From assembly GCA_003254925.1 (NCBI GenBank), contig QANZ01029126.1, positions 1-64,000 on the forward strand: a DNA stretch of 64,000 bases, written 5' to 3'. A program made the position numbers and the translations under genes. The notes beneath the pieces are model-generated. The model was not told where the DNA came from. It saw nothing but the letters and a program-made list of their open reading frames with translations, and ran no database searches. This document shows positions 34,725 through 51,124 of the stretch, one piece after another (the first letter of the stretch is position 1; each line of letters starts with the position of its first letter). The DNA is from Chamaecrista fasciculata (taxonomy: Eukaryota; Streptophyta; Magnoliopsida; Fabales; Fabaceae).

Positions 34725-34968
34725 AGAGATATGACATATAGCTACCAGTGAAACCCTAACCTGTCAGTGCCACTTTTCTTCTAGACAGTAGTGTGAATAT
34801 GTGATTGAATCAAAACTTAGGAAGAACCAAAAACACGTTAACTGCATTAAGATAGAGCATTCCTCTAATGCACTTGATTAACAAAAAATTTATTCGCTCA
34901 ACGAAAATCCAAAGCCAGGGAAACATTATGTTTTTTACTAACAACAAAATTGAAGTAATCCTAATATC
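34725..34968. repeat. Direct repeat copy 1 (copy 2 at 35199-35463)
   Basis: Shares 'aacttaggaagaaccaaaaa', 'gttaactgcattaag', 'attcctctaa' and 'aacaaaattgaagtaatcct' with 35199-35463. A MITE (34969-35197) lies between the copies. Confidence 0.85.
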
Positions 34969-35197
34969 AACTCAATCCCTGAAAAATTAAAATGCATAAT
35001 TTAGTTCTAAAAAGATTAAAATGATATACCCTTTAGTCATTCAAAAATTAAAACAGTATACTATTTAGCCTATAAAAAGAATAAACAAGTATGTTATTTT
35101 GATCTATCGGGGACTAAATAATGTATTTCAATCTTTCAGAAACCAAGATGTCAACTCGGTGATTCATTGAGGACTGAATTGTTAGTTTACTCTATTA
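34969..35197. mobile_element. Fold-back MITE of the GAGTAAACTAA family
   Basis: Contains the family motifs 'caactcaatccctgaaaaatt' (slightly shortened left end) and 'aggactgaattgttagttta' + 'ctc' at the right, with the central 'agtatactatttagcctata' block. Other members in this window: 15193-15390 (partial), 46795-47100 and 50882-51124. Confidence 0.6.
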
Positions 35198-35198
35198 A

Positions 35199-35463
35199 GA
35201 TATGGCATATAAGTATATAACTACCAGTGAAATCCTAAACTGTCAACATCAGTGCCACTTTAATTCTAGATAGTAAGTGTGAATGTGAGATTGAATGGAA
35301 ACTTAGGAAGAACCAAAAAACATGTTAACTGCATTAAGCCAGGGCATTCCTCTAACACACTTGATTGATATGAATAAAAAATTTATTGGCTCAACGAAAA
35401 TCCAAAGTTAGGAAAACATTATGTTTTTGACTAACAACAAAATTGAAGTAATCCTAACCTCTC
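35199..35463. repeat. Direct repeat copy 2 (copy 1 at 34725-34968)
   Basis: Diverged copy of 34725-34968. It lies directly 3' of the PMD-like gene, so it probably forms part of that gene's 3' flank or UTR. Confidence 0.85.
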
Positions 35464-35517
35464 AAACTCTACAATTTTGATTCATTTGTTGTTCTGTTTA
35501 CAGAAAAGAAAAATCAC

Positions 35518-36405
35518 CTACTTTTTCCAAAGCATGCGCGCTACAACAGCAGCAACAGCAAAAACTCCAGTTGATCCTGCTACTACAACTGGCCACTGCA
35601 AATTCAACCCATCCATCATTTTCATTTCTTCAACTTCACCATTTACTCCATTTAAATCGACTGTTTCATTCAGTGTTTTGATAACCTTCTTTGCATCCTT
35701 TATATCCTCCTGCAATAGAAAAATATCTGATTCTAGGGTTCTTTCTTTCTCCTTTGACATTTTAATTGCCTCTTCCAAACTTAGTTTTTCCTCAATCCAC
35801 GACTCCAATTTAGATCCCCCAACATCAGCAATACTATCCAATTCCTCAATCTTGTTCTTGAATCCACGAAGCTCCCTCTCTTTTTCCTTGATTTTCTCCC
35901 TCAATTCATCATCCACCCTAATATTCTTGCTTTTTCCCTCAATTTCTTTCATCTCCAGAACCCCTATTCTCCTCTCTAGATCCCTCGCCTTCATCTCATT
36001 CTCTGTATTCTCTTGTTTCAGCCCTTCCACCTCTCTCTCTAGAACCATAACCCTAGATTCCTTCTCTTCCAAAGCCCTCTTGATTTCCGCAATCTCTCTT
36101 CTAGCTTCCTCAGAATCACTCGTCCTATTCGTCGAGACATTCTTAAGCCTCGCGATCTCAGTTTCGTAATCAGGCATTCTCGCGACAAGAGATTCCGCCA
36201 ACTTGTGCGCATCTCGAGTTGTCGTGAGTTTTCTCTTCATAACTGCTAGCCTCTTTCGATTCGTCGCTCCGTCTTCTAACAAGCCTTCAATCTCCACAGT
36301 CGCTTTCTTGATTTCCTCCTTCCTCCCTTCGATTTCACTCGCCAATGCGTCTCTCTCGCGCTCCAATGCGTCGATCTTTTTGGTAGCAACATCATCTTCC
36401 GCCAT
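35518..36405 (-). CDS. PMD-like coiled-coil, tail-anchored organelle division factor
   Basis: A 295-aa protein, almost entirely heptad-rich coiled coil (about residues 8-240, rich in E/K/R/L), ending in a short linker and one hydrophobic helix, LQWPVVVAGSTGVFAVAAVV + ARMLWKK (~269-295). Coiled coil plus a C-terminal tail anchor with basic end and the LQWPVV signature match plant PEROXISOMAL AND MITOCHONDRIAL DIVISION FACTOR 1/2. These sit on the outer face of peroxisomes and mitochondria and promote their proliferation independently of the dynamin/FIS1 route. It is one coding exon. The start ATG (36403-36405) is preceded by GGAGTAAATAACA and a likely 5'-UTR intron acceptor. Another tail-anchored coiled-coil protein is possible, so I withhold a symbol. 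Confidence 0.8.
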   Translation of the reverse strand: MAEDDVATKKIDALERERDALASEIEGRKEEIKKATVEIEGLLEDGATNRKRLAVMKRKLTTTRDAHKLAESLVARMPDYETEIARLKNVSTNRTSDSEEARREIAEIKRALEEKESRVMVLEREVEGLKQENTENEMKARDLERRIGVLEMKEIEGKSKNIRVDDELREKIKEKERELRGFKNKIEELDSIADVGGSKLESWIEEKLSLEEAIKMSKEKERTLESDIFLLQEDIKDAKKVIKTLNETVDLNGVNGEVEEMKMMDGLNLQWPVVVAGSTGVFAVAAVVARMLWKK

Positions 36406-36417
36406 TGTTATTTACTC

Positions 36418-36661
36418 CTACAAGAAAGGGAACGAAACGATAATCGAAAGTGATAAACCAGACTAGTAAGACGATAAAGATTGAGAAAGAATAATCACAT
36501 TGTTCGGTTACAAAAGAATCAAAGATCAAGAAATTCCAACTTACGATTAACGATAACAGGATTAATAGAAAATTTCAGTTTCAATTAAGCTTCCCAGATT
36601 TTTTATCAAAAGAAAAACTAGAATGTAAGAGAAATGGAATTATGATAGAGAAGGAAATTAC
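36418..36661 (-). other. Probable 5'-UTR intron of the PMD-like gene
   Basis: On the minus strand, a donor CT|GTAATTT at 36661 and an acceptor TTTCTTGTAG at 36418 sit 12 bases before the ATG. The leader exon would lie upstream of 36662. Inferred from splice-site shape only. Confidence 0.4.
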
Positions 36662-36729
36662 AGTGAGTATAGTGCAGAATTCGAAGTTGGAGAGAATGAG
36701 TCAGTGATAGGTATTAGGACGTGAAGTTG

Positions 36730-37256
36730 CCAAGAAAATAAGGACACTTACCAAATTAGTAAATTTCTACCATAATTCCCTAGGTACATTAGAATTATGA
36801 AGTAAAGAAAAATGGCCTATGTATATAAAGCCCTTTGCATTGTAATTCACTTTACATAGTTCAAATTACCATACCAAACACATGAAAGTCTTGGAATCCG
36901 TGTCCTTTTACAATGTAATCCCCATTTCATGGGTACTAAACGGAGCTCGCTTTCAGTTTTACTATTGAATGTATAATTAGGGTTAGTCTAAGATGTAAAG
37001 TTTGATTCTTCACATGGGATGCAAATGCTGATATGGCATAATTATAGCCATTGATGTAATTTAATGTTCAAAAATAATAAATTTTTTAACTAATCACAAC
37101 TGTGTATGGAGTCACACTAGTCACCACTACTTACATACAATTAACTCTTTTACGTGTCATTATTTTATTGGCTCATGATCCATTAGATCGTCAAGAATCA
37201 AACTTTGCATTATAGACTTACCCGTATATGAGTTTGTTTTTTAAGAAAATGACTTA
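36730..37256. other. Intergenic / PMD upstream region
   Basis: No gene; includes 'cataatgcaaag'-type decayed repeats. Nothing firmly recognised. Confidence 0.4.
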
Positions 37257-37997
37257 GGGGGCGTTTGATACACGAATTATTTTTTCAATCCCGGGAATCA
37301 CATTCCCAGGAATGTGATTCCCAGAAATGTGATTCCCAGGATTATAAGAATGTCTGTTTGGATGAGTTAAAATAATCCTAGGATTATTTTGCAATATTCC
37401 CAAGAATGTTACAATCTTATGTTTGGTTCAACTTTGATATTCCTCGGAATGTTTAATACTTTTACAAATATGCCCTTGACTTTTTATTCTCAACCAACCA
37501 ATAATTTATCAAATGTAGAAATTCTTCAAAAAAATTCATGAGAAAAATACTATATCATAAAGAAATAATTATATCATAATTAAAATTTTTAAATAACATT
37601 AATAGATTCATGAGAAAAATACTATTTCATAACACAATGTCCATAATTCTCAACATAATAAAATTGTCTAAAAAAGTCTCACTCAACAAAGAGTTGTAAA
37701 ATGACAAAGATGAAAAGTGACCGGGGTTTGTAGAGAAAGAATTAATTAATTAGAGGAAATTTATTAGGGGTAATAAAGTAATTTTAGATGGGAAAAATAA
37801 TCCCATGTCATGGGATTAGACTAATCCCACCCCCTAGGGTGGGATTAGAAAATAGCTATTTTAGGAAATTATCCTATTCCTGGGAATACAATATTCCCGG
37901 GACTAATTTTTCAATCCGCGTACCAAACGCGGGATTACTCTAGTCCGGAGCTTATAATCCCGAGACTATTTTTTCAATCCGTGTACCAAACGCCTCC
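37257..37997. mobile_element. Complete Harbinger-like MITE (741 bp) with TTA TSD
   Basis: Left end GGGGGCGTTTGATACACG and right end CGTGTACCAAACGCCTCC are inverted repeats, flanked by TTA on both sides (37254-37256, 37998-38000), the three-base target typical of PIF/Harbinger. Subterminal motifs such as AATCCCGGGAAT recur in both halves. There is no transposase frame. A right-end fragment of a sibling lies at 6040-6155. Confidence 0.85.
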
Positions 37998-38000
37998 TTA

Positions 38001-39546
38001 TAGTTTTGGCGAAAGTCTCAAATTGGTCCCTTATATATCGGGTGGAGTTTAAATTGGTCTTTTATCTTTCATTTATTTCAGATTGATTCTACATGTTTTC
38101 ATAATGTATCACATTGATATAAAAAAATATTGAATATGGTCATAAATTTCTCATGACGAATCTAAAGTTACAAGTTTTTTTTATGAGTATTTTGGCATCA
38201 TCAACAAACTAGGTCAAATCGAATCTTAAAAGGAGATAATTTGTTTCACAATCAAACTAATAAAGTTGGACATATCTCTCTCGTTTTAAGTCTAAATACA
38301 ACGAGTTCAAAACGATGTACGTCATACTTTCGAGATTAATTTAAAACATTATGAAAATATTTCAAATGAATATAGTTCTACATGTTTTCAACATTCGTTT
38401 TAAGTCTAGATTAATTTGAGAAATATTTTTATTATATTAATTGAAAATATTTATTTTTTTTATCAAATTAATTTATATACAAAAAATGCGTGAAAGATTT
38501 GTTTTTTTTTTTCAGCATTTTCCTTAATCTAATAAAGAAACTAAAGGCTAGAGTCTCAAAACATTTTAATATAGTTCTCAACATTCTGTGTATATTCATT
38601 TTTATTTTTAATTTATATTGATTATAAACGTTATATATTGATTATAAACGTTTTTAATTTATATGCTAACATTTTTGTCCGAACATTCTATGCTAACATT
38701 TTTATTTTTAATTTATATTGATTATAAACGTTATAAACATTTGCTGAAAATAATTTTAATACTAGTAAAAAATAATTCATTTTAATTTTCATATCTACTC
38801 CTGTTCAAGTCTATGATAATACTTTTTTTTTTCTTTTGGCCAACATAATACTTTATTTGTAGCTTAATACCCTATACCATTTCTTTTGGCCAACACCAGT
38901 TCCGTAATCTAGATTCAAGAACTATAACAATATTACATGTTCGAATTCTGATTTTGTCCAATTTCTTGAAACAAATTTTTTGAATTTAAGTATGCACAAG
39001 CTGACCTTATTTCAATTTCTTGTCACAGAATTCTTTTCAAGTTTTTGTTTCGTAATTCTCTCTAAAATGTTCTGTCATAAACATTATGTATTCAAACTGA
39101 AAAAATAATGCTTTACACATTAAACCAGAAAAAATATACTTGTTACAACCATAATATCAATATTTTACACATTAGTTGGAAGAGACAGTGAAAAACTGTA
39201 AAATAAGTTGATTTTTTTCAGTCATTACTCATTATCTAAGAATTTATGCAACTCATCTCCATATTAATCGAATCAGCTCAAGATCTTCATCAATCATCAT
39301 GTTGAGAGAGAGAGAGAGAGAGTATCCAAAGGACTTAATTTCAATTATACAGATTCTTGATAATTGTAACCGAAGTTCATAACATCTTACCAGAGAAAGC
39401 TGTATCTTTGAAGGGAATCACTGCCTCATGGCCTTGCCCACCCTTATTTTACACAACCTACACAAGAGAGACTTCAAGTGCCTTCCCTACAAATAGGCTT
39501 TTTCTCTCTACAAGCTTTTCTCCATTTGGCCAAAATATTCTCACTC
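38001..39546. other. Intergenic, downstream of the MAP kinase
   Basis: 38030-38420 resembles the decayed 'ggtcaaattg/aatcttaaaag' repeat type also seen at 22.9, 24.1 and 45.9 kb. 38590-38740 contains a small duplication of 'tttaatttatattgattataaacgtt'-like units. A (GA)n run is at 39305-39322. The 3' UTR of the kinase should lie just left of 39547. Confidence 0.45.
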
Positions 39547-44829
<5,283 letters not shown>

Positions 44830-45300
44830 TCTGTCTGTGGCGACACCCCAAATCAGTTTCCAAATCAGACAAGCCAAAAAGAAGAACAACAAGCAAAAAA
44901 GCTCAAAATCTCAGGTCTCAATTATCACAAAAACTCAGCCACATTTGCCCCACCTACCCCTGCTCCGGATCACAAACCCACAATCCCGATGAATTCTCTT
45001 CCCCAAATCCTTCACGAAACATAGAATCCAAATGAAATCCCACATGCACTTCTCCTCCAATCAAAACACCACAAGCAACCACAATAATCATAAAGTCACC
45101 ACCAATAGCTTCCTCATTTCCACGCCCCAAGATCTGGTTTCTGAAAACCCCAATTCCTCCTATCTTTCACCAGAAGAAAAAGAGCAATCCCGATTAGTTG
45201 CAGCTGAAAACACAGTAGAGAGAGAGAGAGAGAAGCAGATCTGTACACCGACACACACCCAGAGAGAGAGAGAGAGAGAATGAAGATTGGATAGCTACGT
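44830..45300 (-). promoter_or_regulatory. 5' leader / proximal promoter of the MAP kinase, with (GA)n tracts
   Basis: Two GA microsatellites (about 45218-45232 and 45261-45279), CT-rich on the gene's strand, occur 390-450 bp before the ATG. CT-rich leaders are common around plant transcription starts. Transcript ends are not defined by sequence. Three overlapping short frames here look like chance. Confidence 0.4.
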
Positions 45301-45623
45301 GAAAATTTTTTTAGAGGCTTGAGGCTTAAATCTAGGGAAGAAGAGAAGAGAAAAGAACAGAAAAGAAAAGAAATGAAAAAGACGAATGGGGTTATTATCC
45401 GTATCTGAAATCGTAGACTACAGTAGAATACGGAGATTCTTTTATACGCCAAAGTGGCTGTATTGTTATTCTCATAAGGTCAAAAGATCATTTTGGTCCT
45501 ACTTGTATCCCCCAATGTTCATTTTGGTTCTTTATATTTCAAAATATTCAAATTGGTCTTATATGTTGACAAAATATTTCATTTTGGTCTCAAGCTATTT
45601 ATGAAGCATGAACACTTCATTTT
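45301..45623. other. Upstream region with purine-rich AGAAAAG tract
   Basis: 45335-45380 is an AGAAAAG-rich low-complexity tract; 45480-45600 is decayed 'cattttggtc' repeat sequence. No gene. Confidence 0.4.
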
Positions 45624-45895
45624 GACAGCGTGTACGACACCCACACAACATATATTCATAAGTTTCAGAATATAAAATCAATTTGTTGTGACTTTATCAT
45701 GACAAATAATAAAAAATAATATCACATATGACATATATTACTGATAGATATTGTAATTTTTAAAGTTTTCATCAAAATTTATGGATTTTTAATTATTTAT
45801 ATATATATATAAATATATGTCGTGTCGTGTCGTATAATTTTAAAAATCTGACGTGTTAGTGTGTCCGTATCCGTGTTATTGTCCATAATTCATAG
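45624..45895. repeat. Dispersed repeat, copy 2 (copy 1 at 30936-31130)
   Basis: Matches 30936-31130 in order, with roughly 80 extra bases after 'tttcagaatata'. Ends in tgtgtccgtatccgtgtt. Confidence 0.65.
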
Positions 45896-46017
45896 CAACT
45901 AGCAAGCTATTGAATTTGGTCATATTATTCTCATATTCCATTTCAAGTTTAAAGACTAGTTAAGAGTAACTCATAGTTCTGTATCCGTCGCATTCGAACA
46001 TGAAACAAGAGAGATAT

Positions 46018-46222
46018 GATCAATTTTGCTTGTTTGACCATAAAACGAGCGATCTACTTTCAGGACCAATTTGACCTCATTTGCTTACGACCCTAATTGG
46101 ATAGTAAAAGTATTCTTTGAGAACAATATGTTGGACATTAGAACATATATTTAAGCAAATGAGGTCTAATTGGTCCTATAAGTAGATCGCTCGTTTTATG
46201 GTCAAACAAGCAAAATTAGTTC
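46018..46222. repeat. Near-perfect hairpin, ~72-bp stem and ~60-bp loop
   Basis: 46020-46091 and 46151-46222 are inverted copies with only a few mismatches. Landmarks are TTTTGCTTGTTTGACCATAA and GAGCGATCTACTT against their complements. It may be a tiny fold-back element or the product of one. Confidence 0.8.
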
Positions 46223-46549
46223 ATTAAGAATGAACTAATTGATGGATGATAAAAAGGGACATTAGAAATATGACTAAATTCAATAGTTTTGAACCAAAAT
46301 GAAATATTTTGTCAATATTTAAGACTAATTTAAATATTTTCAAACAAAGATCAAAATTAACATTAGAACATATATTTAAGACCGAAATGACATTTTAACC
46401 TTCTCAAAAAGACACGAGGGTAGAATTGTCATTTGGGTTTGGTATGAAGAAAGGCAGATTCTCTTATGCTGCGGGAGGGTTTCCTTTTCTAGAATTACCT
46501 GTCCCCTCTTTCAGTTACAGGTGGCATGTGAGCCAAGGCATGTGCTGTA

Positions 46550-46603
46550 CACGTGGCAGACCTTCATTCGTCAGAAGTTGTGGCTGGTGGGGCCCACGTG
46601 GCA
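46550..46603. promoter_or_regulatory. Paired CACGTGGCA motifs (G-box/ABRE type)
   Basis: CACGTGGCA occurs at 46550-46558 and again at 46595-46603, 45 bp apart, inside a GC-richer 200-bp block. This is the classic ABRE/G-box core bound by bZIP factors. The nearest gene start is the MAP kinase, 1.7 kb away, so any role is speculative. Confidence 0.35.
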
Positions 46604-46794
46604 GTGCACGTTAAAGTATGCTTCTTTTTATTTTGGATAGATTTTAAAGTGATGGTTTTTTATTTTAATTAATTGCAGAGTTTATCTTCACATTAATTGC
46701 CTACTTTTGTCTATAATTAGTGTTTTTATGATACTAATTAATTGAGGTACTATATGCATGATATTGAGAATCGAGAAATAATACTAGTTTTCTT

Positions 46795-47100
46795 AAAAGT
46801 AAATTAAAAATTTAGTTCTTGAAAGATTGTCGAACTAACGATTTAGTCCTTAAAATATTGAAATACATGAGTTAATCCTTAAAAAAATTAAAATAGTATA
46901 CTTATTAATGTTTTTTATTGACTAAATAGTATATTATTTTAATCTTTTTTTTTATGGATACCATTTTAATCTTTCAGAGACTAAAATGTATATTATTTTA
47001 ATCTTTTAATGACTAAATTGTATATTTTAATATTTTTAGAATTGAGTTGTCAACTTGATAATTTTTCAGAGACTGAATTGTTAGTTTATTCTTGTTTTTA
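46795..47100. mobile_element. GAGTAAACTAA-family fold-back MITE, diverged
   Basis: Left 'aagtaaattaaaaatttagttc', right 'gactgaattgttagttta' + 'ttc' with the 'agtatact/agtatatt' centre. More diverged than the 50.9-kb member. Confidence 0.55.
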
Positions 47101-47979
47101 TTTTAAAACTTAACAACAATCTTCAAATAATATTTTTAAATTACTAGCTTAAAAACATTATTGTAAAGAATATAACATTATTAATTTTAATCAATATCAT
47201 AAAAAATTAAAATGATTGTGATTTCATATTTTAAATATTAAATCTTTTAAGTTTTAACATTGTTTTTTATTAATCAAATTAATTCATCTATCAGGGATCA
47301 AATTAAATAACTAATTTATTGTCTTTTAATAAAAACAAAAATATGATACCATTATACCAATGAATTTATTTTTGCACTCAACCACCTAAGGGATAACAGC
47401 ATCTCTATAGGAAGATTCTTTAATATTCACAATGGATTGATTTAATGCAAGGGATTAGTTGTATGTGCTATATATACAAATAACTTGAAAAGGGAAAAGT
47501 AGGTTAATTTTTTTTGTTGTCAACTCGATTTTTGGAATTTTGTCTTGATTAATTTAAATTTGATTTATGTTGCTCATCTCGCTATAATGATAGAGTCTCT
47601 CAATATAAATAATTACTGCATTCACAAAGTCTCGAATCTAAAATTTTACTTAAGCAATATCAAATTACTTATTACTTAGAAGAAATAATAGTTGGTAAGA
47701 GTAGGTTAATTAACATTACAAAATTGAACAACAAATAGTGCAAAAAAATATTACAATTTGGTATGTATAAATGTTAGGAAAAATGAAACATTAATAATTT
47801 CCCAAAAAAGAGATATCTTATTTCCCTTTTTATATCATCCATCAATTAGTTCATTCCTTTTTATCAAAAAAAAAATATATTGGACATTGATGTGTCGTGC
47901 AAAAAGTAGAACCACAGATAAGTGTTTTATGCATTATATGAAAATAAATATCAATAATTGCTATATATATATATATCTA
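47101..47979. other. Intergenic AT-rich stretch
   Basis: No gene. 47575-47645 has weak A-box/B-box-like spacing (ctcgctataatgatagagt ... gtctcgaatc) of a decayed tRNA-derived SINE, not strong enough to call. Confidence 0.35.
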
Positions 47980-48321
47980 TCTATACTATATTATATGGCT
48001 CCACCCCTTATGGTTGGTCAAAAATAGTGAATTAAAAAATTAAAAAAGAAAACAAAAATCACCCACTCTCTCTTCCACTCACTCTCCCCACTTCTTTAAA
48101 AAAATAAATGAATTAAAAAAATACAAAAAACAATTAAAAATTAAAAATGCCACCACTCTCTCCCACTCACTCTCCCTATATGAGGTAATTTCAAATTGGT
48201 CCTAAATATTTTATAATTTCTCAAATTGGTCCCAAACTTACTCTTTTATCAATATAAAAATTTAATATAATCTTCAACTTTAAATCAATTCAAACGTTAC
48301 ATGCGCACGCCAAGCCCCTAG
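47980..48321 (+). mobile_element. Short non-autonomous Helitron (342 bp)
   Basis: Begins TCTATACTATATTATATGG after an A (47979) and ends GCGCACGCCAAGCCCCTAG before a T (48322). Both ends match the minus-strand element at 51789-54289, so they define one family. There is no coding sequence. Confidence 0.75.
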
Positions 48322-49161
48322 TAGAAATATATGGTTCCACCATTATAAACATTTATAATATATAGTGTTTTGTTAATTTATCGTTTAGAGAGTCCTCAAC
48401 TTACCATGACTATCTAATTAATAATTAGGTAAAAGTATCTTTAGTGTCCCTAAATTATAGGGTAGTTTTAATTGTACTTCTATTTTTTTTACCATAAAGC
48501 TTAATATAATCTAAATCGTTAATAAAAAATATTGTTATCAATATTTCTAGAGTTACAATTGATACCAAATGTTAAAATTTTTGGGTATAATTGACATGAT
48601 TGTGAAACTTTGGGGTATAATTAAAACCAAAATAAAGAAGGAAAAAAATTTATTACGTTATCATATATATATATATAATAAATTTTTGCTTCACCATAGG
48701 ATTTTTTTTAAGTCTATGTCTCGTTTAATTCATACTCATGCCATTAGTTTTTGTCATGGTTGAAGAGCACAGATAAAAGTTTAATTGAAAAACTAGCGTA
48801 TTTTGCTAGGTTAATTTTTTTTTTGCTGAGTTAAATTTTACGTATATGATTTTTATTTTTATTTGTTTGATAATAGTATATGATTTTTATTGAATTGCTG
48901 TTTTGTTGTTTAAAACAAATACATAATATTTTAAAAATCTTTGTTCAATATCAATATTTCAACATATAATTTGTCTTTCACGTCATTAACTATTCTTTTA
49001 TGTGGAAATTTGTTAAAGAAAAAATAGAGCAATATAGTTGGTAAGAGAAAAAGTTGGAGAAAAATCCAATCCAATGTGATACTATAAATAATACTACCTT
49101 TGAGAAGAGTTATATGCAATATTGCATGTTTATGAAAATCACTCAGCATTACAATATTGAC
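48322..49161. other. Intergenic; upstream region of the truncated RLP
   Basis: AT-rich, with a CTATAAATAA motif at about 49082-49091, roughly 75 bp before the next ATG, that could be its TATA box. Confidence 0.4.
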
Positions 49162-50049
49162 ATGGCTGTTTCTTGCAATACTGTTGTGTTTGTTTATGTT
49201 TGGTTGCTTATGTTTTTAACAAATGATTTATGCATTTGCAGAAAAGAATCCTCTGACTCTGTGGCTGAATGCATTCCAAGTGAGAGAGAAGCACTTCTTA
49301 AGCTGAAGCTTCATCTTGATGATCCTTCAAACAGGCTTGCCTCTTGGATTCCCAAGGGAGATTGCTGCAAATGGCCTGAAATTGTTTGTAGCAATGTCAC
49401 TGCCCACGTTCTTCAGCTTCATCTCTCTACTGATCCAGTGGATTACTTTGAATATGGGTATTTTGGATATATAGATGATGTTAGATTTGAAGATCAAGAT
49501 TCCGAGAGATCAAGATTTGGTGGTGAGATTCATCCTTATATTCTTAATTTGAAGCATTTAAGTTACATGGACTTGAGTGGCAATGATTTTGGTGAAACTC
49601 AAATTCCTAGTTTTCTTGGCTCAATCACAAGCTTGACATACCTCGACCTCTCTAATGCTATATTTGGTGGCAGCATTCCTCATCAAATTGGGAATCTCTC
49701 CAATTTGCTCTATCTTGATCTCAAAGACAATTATTTCAGTGGAAGCATCCCTCATCAAATTGGGAATCTCTCCAATTTGCTCTATCTTGGTCTTGGAGGT
49801 GCTTATGAATACATGGAAAATCCTCAATGGCTTTCAGGTCTTGCTTCACTCCAACATCTTCAACTAAGTTCGGTAAACTTTTCCAAAGCCTTTGATTGGT
49901 TGCATTTTCTCCATTCACTTCCCTCTTTAACAGAGTTACACTTGTCATCTTGTGTTCTTCATCATCATTCTGAACGATCTACAATTAACAACGTCTCATC
50001 TCTAGCCATCCTTCATATTTCTGATTCCCTTGTATATATATATAGCTAG
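49162..50049 (+). pseudogene. Truncated LRR receptor-like protein (N-terminal 295 aa)
   Basis: Starts with a signal peptide (MAVSCNTVVFVYVWLLMFL), followed by the LRRNT domain (ECIPSEREALLKLK ... DCCKWPEIVC) and about seven to eight LRRs, then stops at SLVYIYS. EIX/RLP-type receptors normally continue for another 500-700 residues with island domain, cap and membrane helix; none of these is seen downstream in any frame. In LRRNT the usual G-V-x-C is P-E-I-V-C, an unusual change. An in-frame upstream ATG (49054) would add 36 residues but bury the signal peptide, so 49162 is preferred. Two consecutive LRRs (49672-49815) are near-identical 72-bp repeats. It may still yield a small secreted LRR protein, but truncation is the simpler reading. 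Confidence 0.75.
49672..49815 (+). repeat. Two tandem 72-bp LRR units
   Basis: The unit encoding SIPHQIGNLSNLLYLxL is repeated at exactly 72 bp (24 residues, one LRR) with only a synonymous difference in the first 45 bases, indicating a recent unequal exchange or slippage event. Confidence 0.9.
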
Positions 50050-50881
50050 GGGGAATATAATTGTTATACAATTTTGAAAATTTTAGACCAAGCAAAAAAA
50101 AAAAGAAAAAAAAGGAGTTCATGCAGGGAAATTCAATAATGCTAATCTTTTGGCATTCAATCGTCCTTTACAGTTTACACATTTTGCAGGCTCAATATCT
50201 TATGAGTCACTGTTTGCAGATATCTTGATAGCAACCTATCAAAAAAAATTTATTATAGGTATATATAGATAATATACTATCTTTTTTTATTATATCATTA
50301 ATTAATTATTTTCATAAATGCATATATAAATTATATGTAGAATGATTGTTTATCATACTCTAAACATTTTGTTCAAAATTGATAAATTATTTGAAGCATT
50401 TTTCTATCTACATTTTAAAAATGATTAATTATGTATTTATTCAAATTAATAATGTTCCATTTATGGCCAATAATAATAATAATAATTTTCCATTATATTA
50501 AAAGTAGTTTTTTTTGTCTTACTAATTCAAACAATAATACTAGAAAATTATAAATTACTCAATGTAGAACACATGTCCTAAATAAATAAATAACCTAAAT
50601 GGTTTATTAGCTCATCAGTTGAGAAATAGATTTTATGAGTATTATCTATTGTATTTAAATATATATATATATATATATATTTCTATGAATTCATCACCAT
50701 ATATATTATGTAAAGGCCTATATACTAATGGAGTTGGGTCTAGTGAAAAGAGTTAATCTCTCACAACATAATAAATCTAGGTTTAAATCTTTGTTAAGAG
50801 AGATGTTTATATTTAATATATGATTTTTATCACAAATTAAATAGAGGATACACGTGAAAGAAAAATACTATATAAATAATT
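50050..50881. other. Non-genic AT-rich stretch
   Basis: Holds (AT)n near 50660-50680 and no gene. Confidence 0.4.
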
Positions 50882-51124
50882 TGAGTAAACTAATAATTCG
50901 GTTCCTACAAGAACACTGAACTGACAACTCAGTCCCTGAAAGATCAAAACAATAAATTTTTTAGTTCCTGAAAAATTAAAACAGTATACTATATAGTCCA
51001 TAAAAAAGACTAATTAATTAGTATACTATTTTGATCTTTCAGACACTAAGTTATACATTTTAATCTTTCAAGGATTGAGTTGTAAGCTCAATGATCTTTC
51101 AGGGATTAAATTATTAGTTTACTT
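50882..51124. mobile_element. GAGTAAACTAA-family fold-back MITE, best copy
   Basis: Left end TGAGTAAACTAATAATTC and right end GATTAAATTATTAGTTTACTT are inverted. Flanks are taaataatt (50873-50881) and taaataatg (51125-51133), an 8-of-9 match compatible with a Mutator-type 9-bp TSD. The centre contains 'cagtatactatatagtcc' and its inverse. Confidence 0.7.

Noticed and set aside
35477..36169. 230-codon plus-strand frame
   Set aside because: Antisense shadow of the PMD-like coiled-coil gene; Ser/Phe-rich as expected for the reverse of Glu/Lys codons.
50735..50800. tRNA-derived SINE (tctagtgaaaagagtt ... aggtttaaatct)
   Set aside because: A- and B-box resemblance is weak and no ends or TSD were seen.
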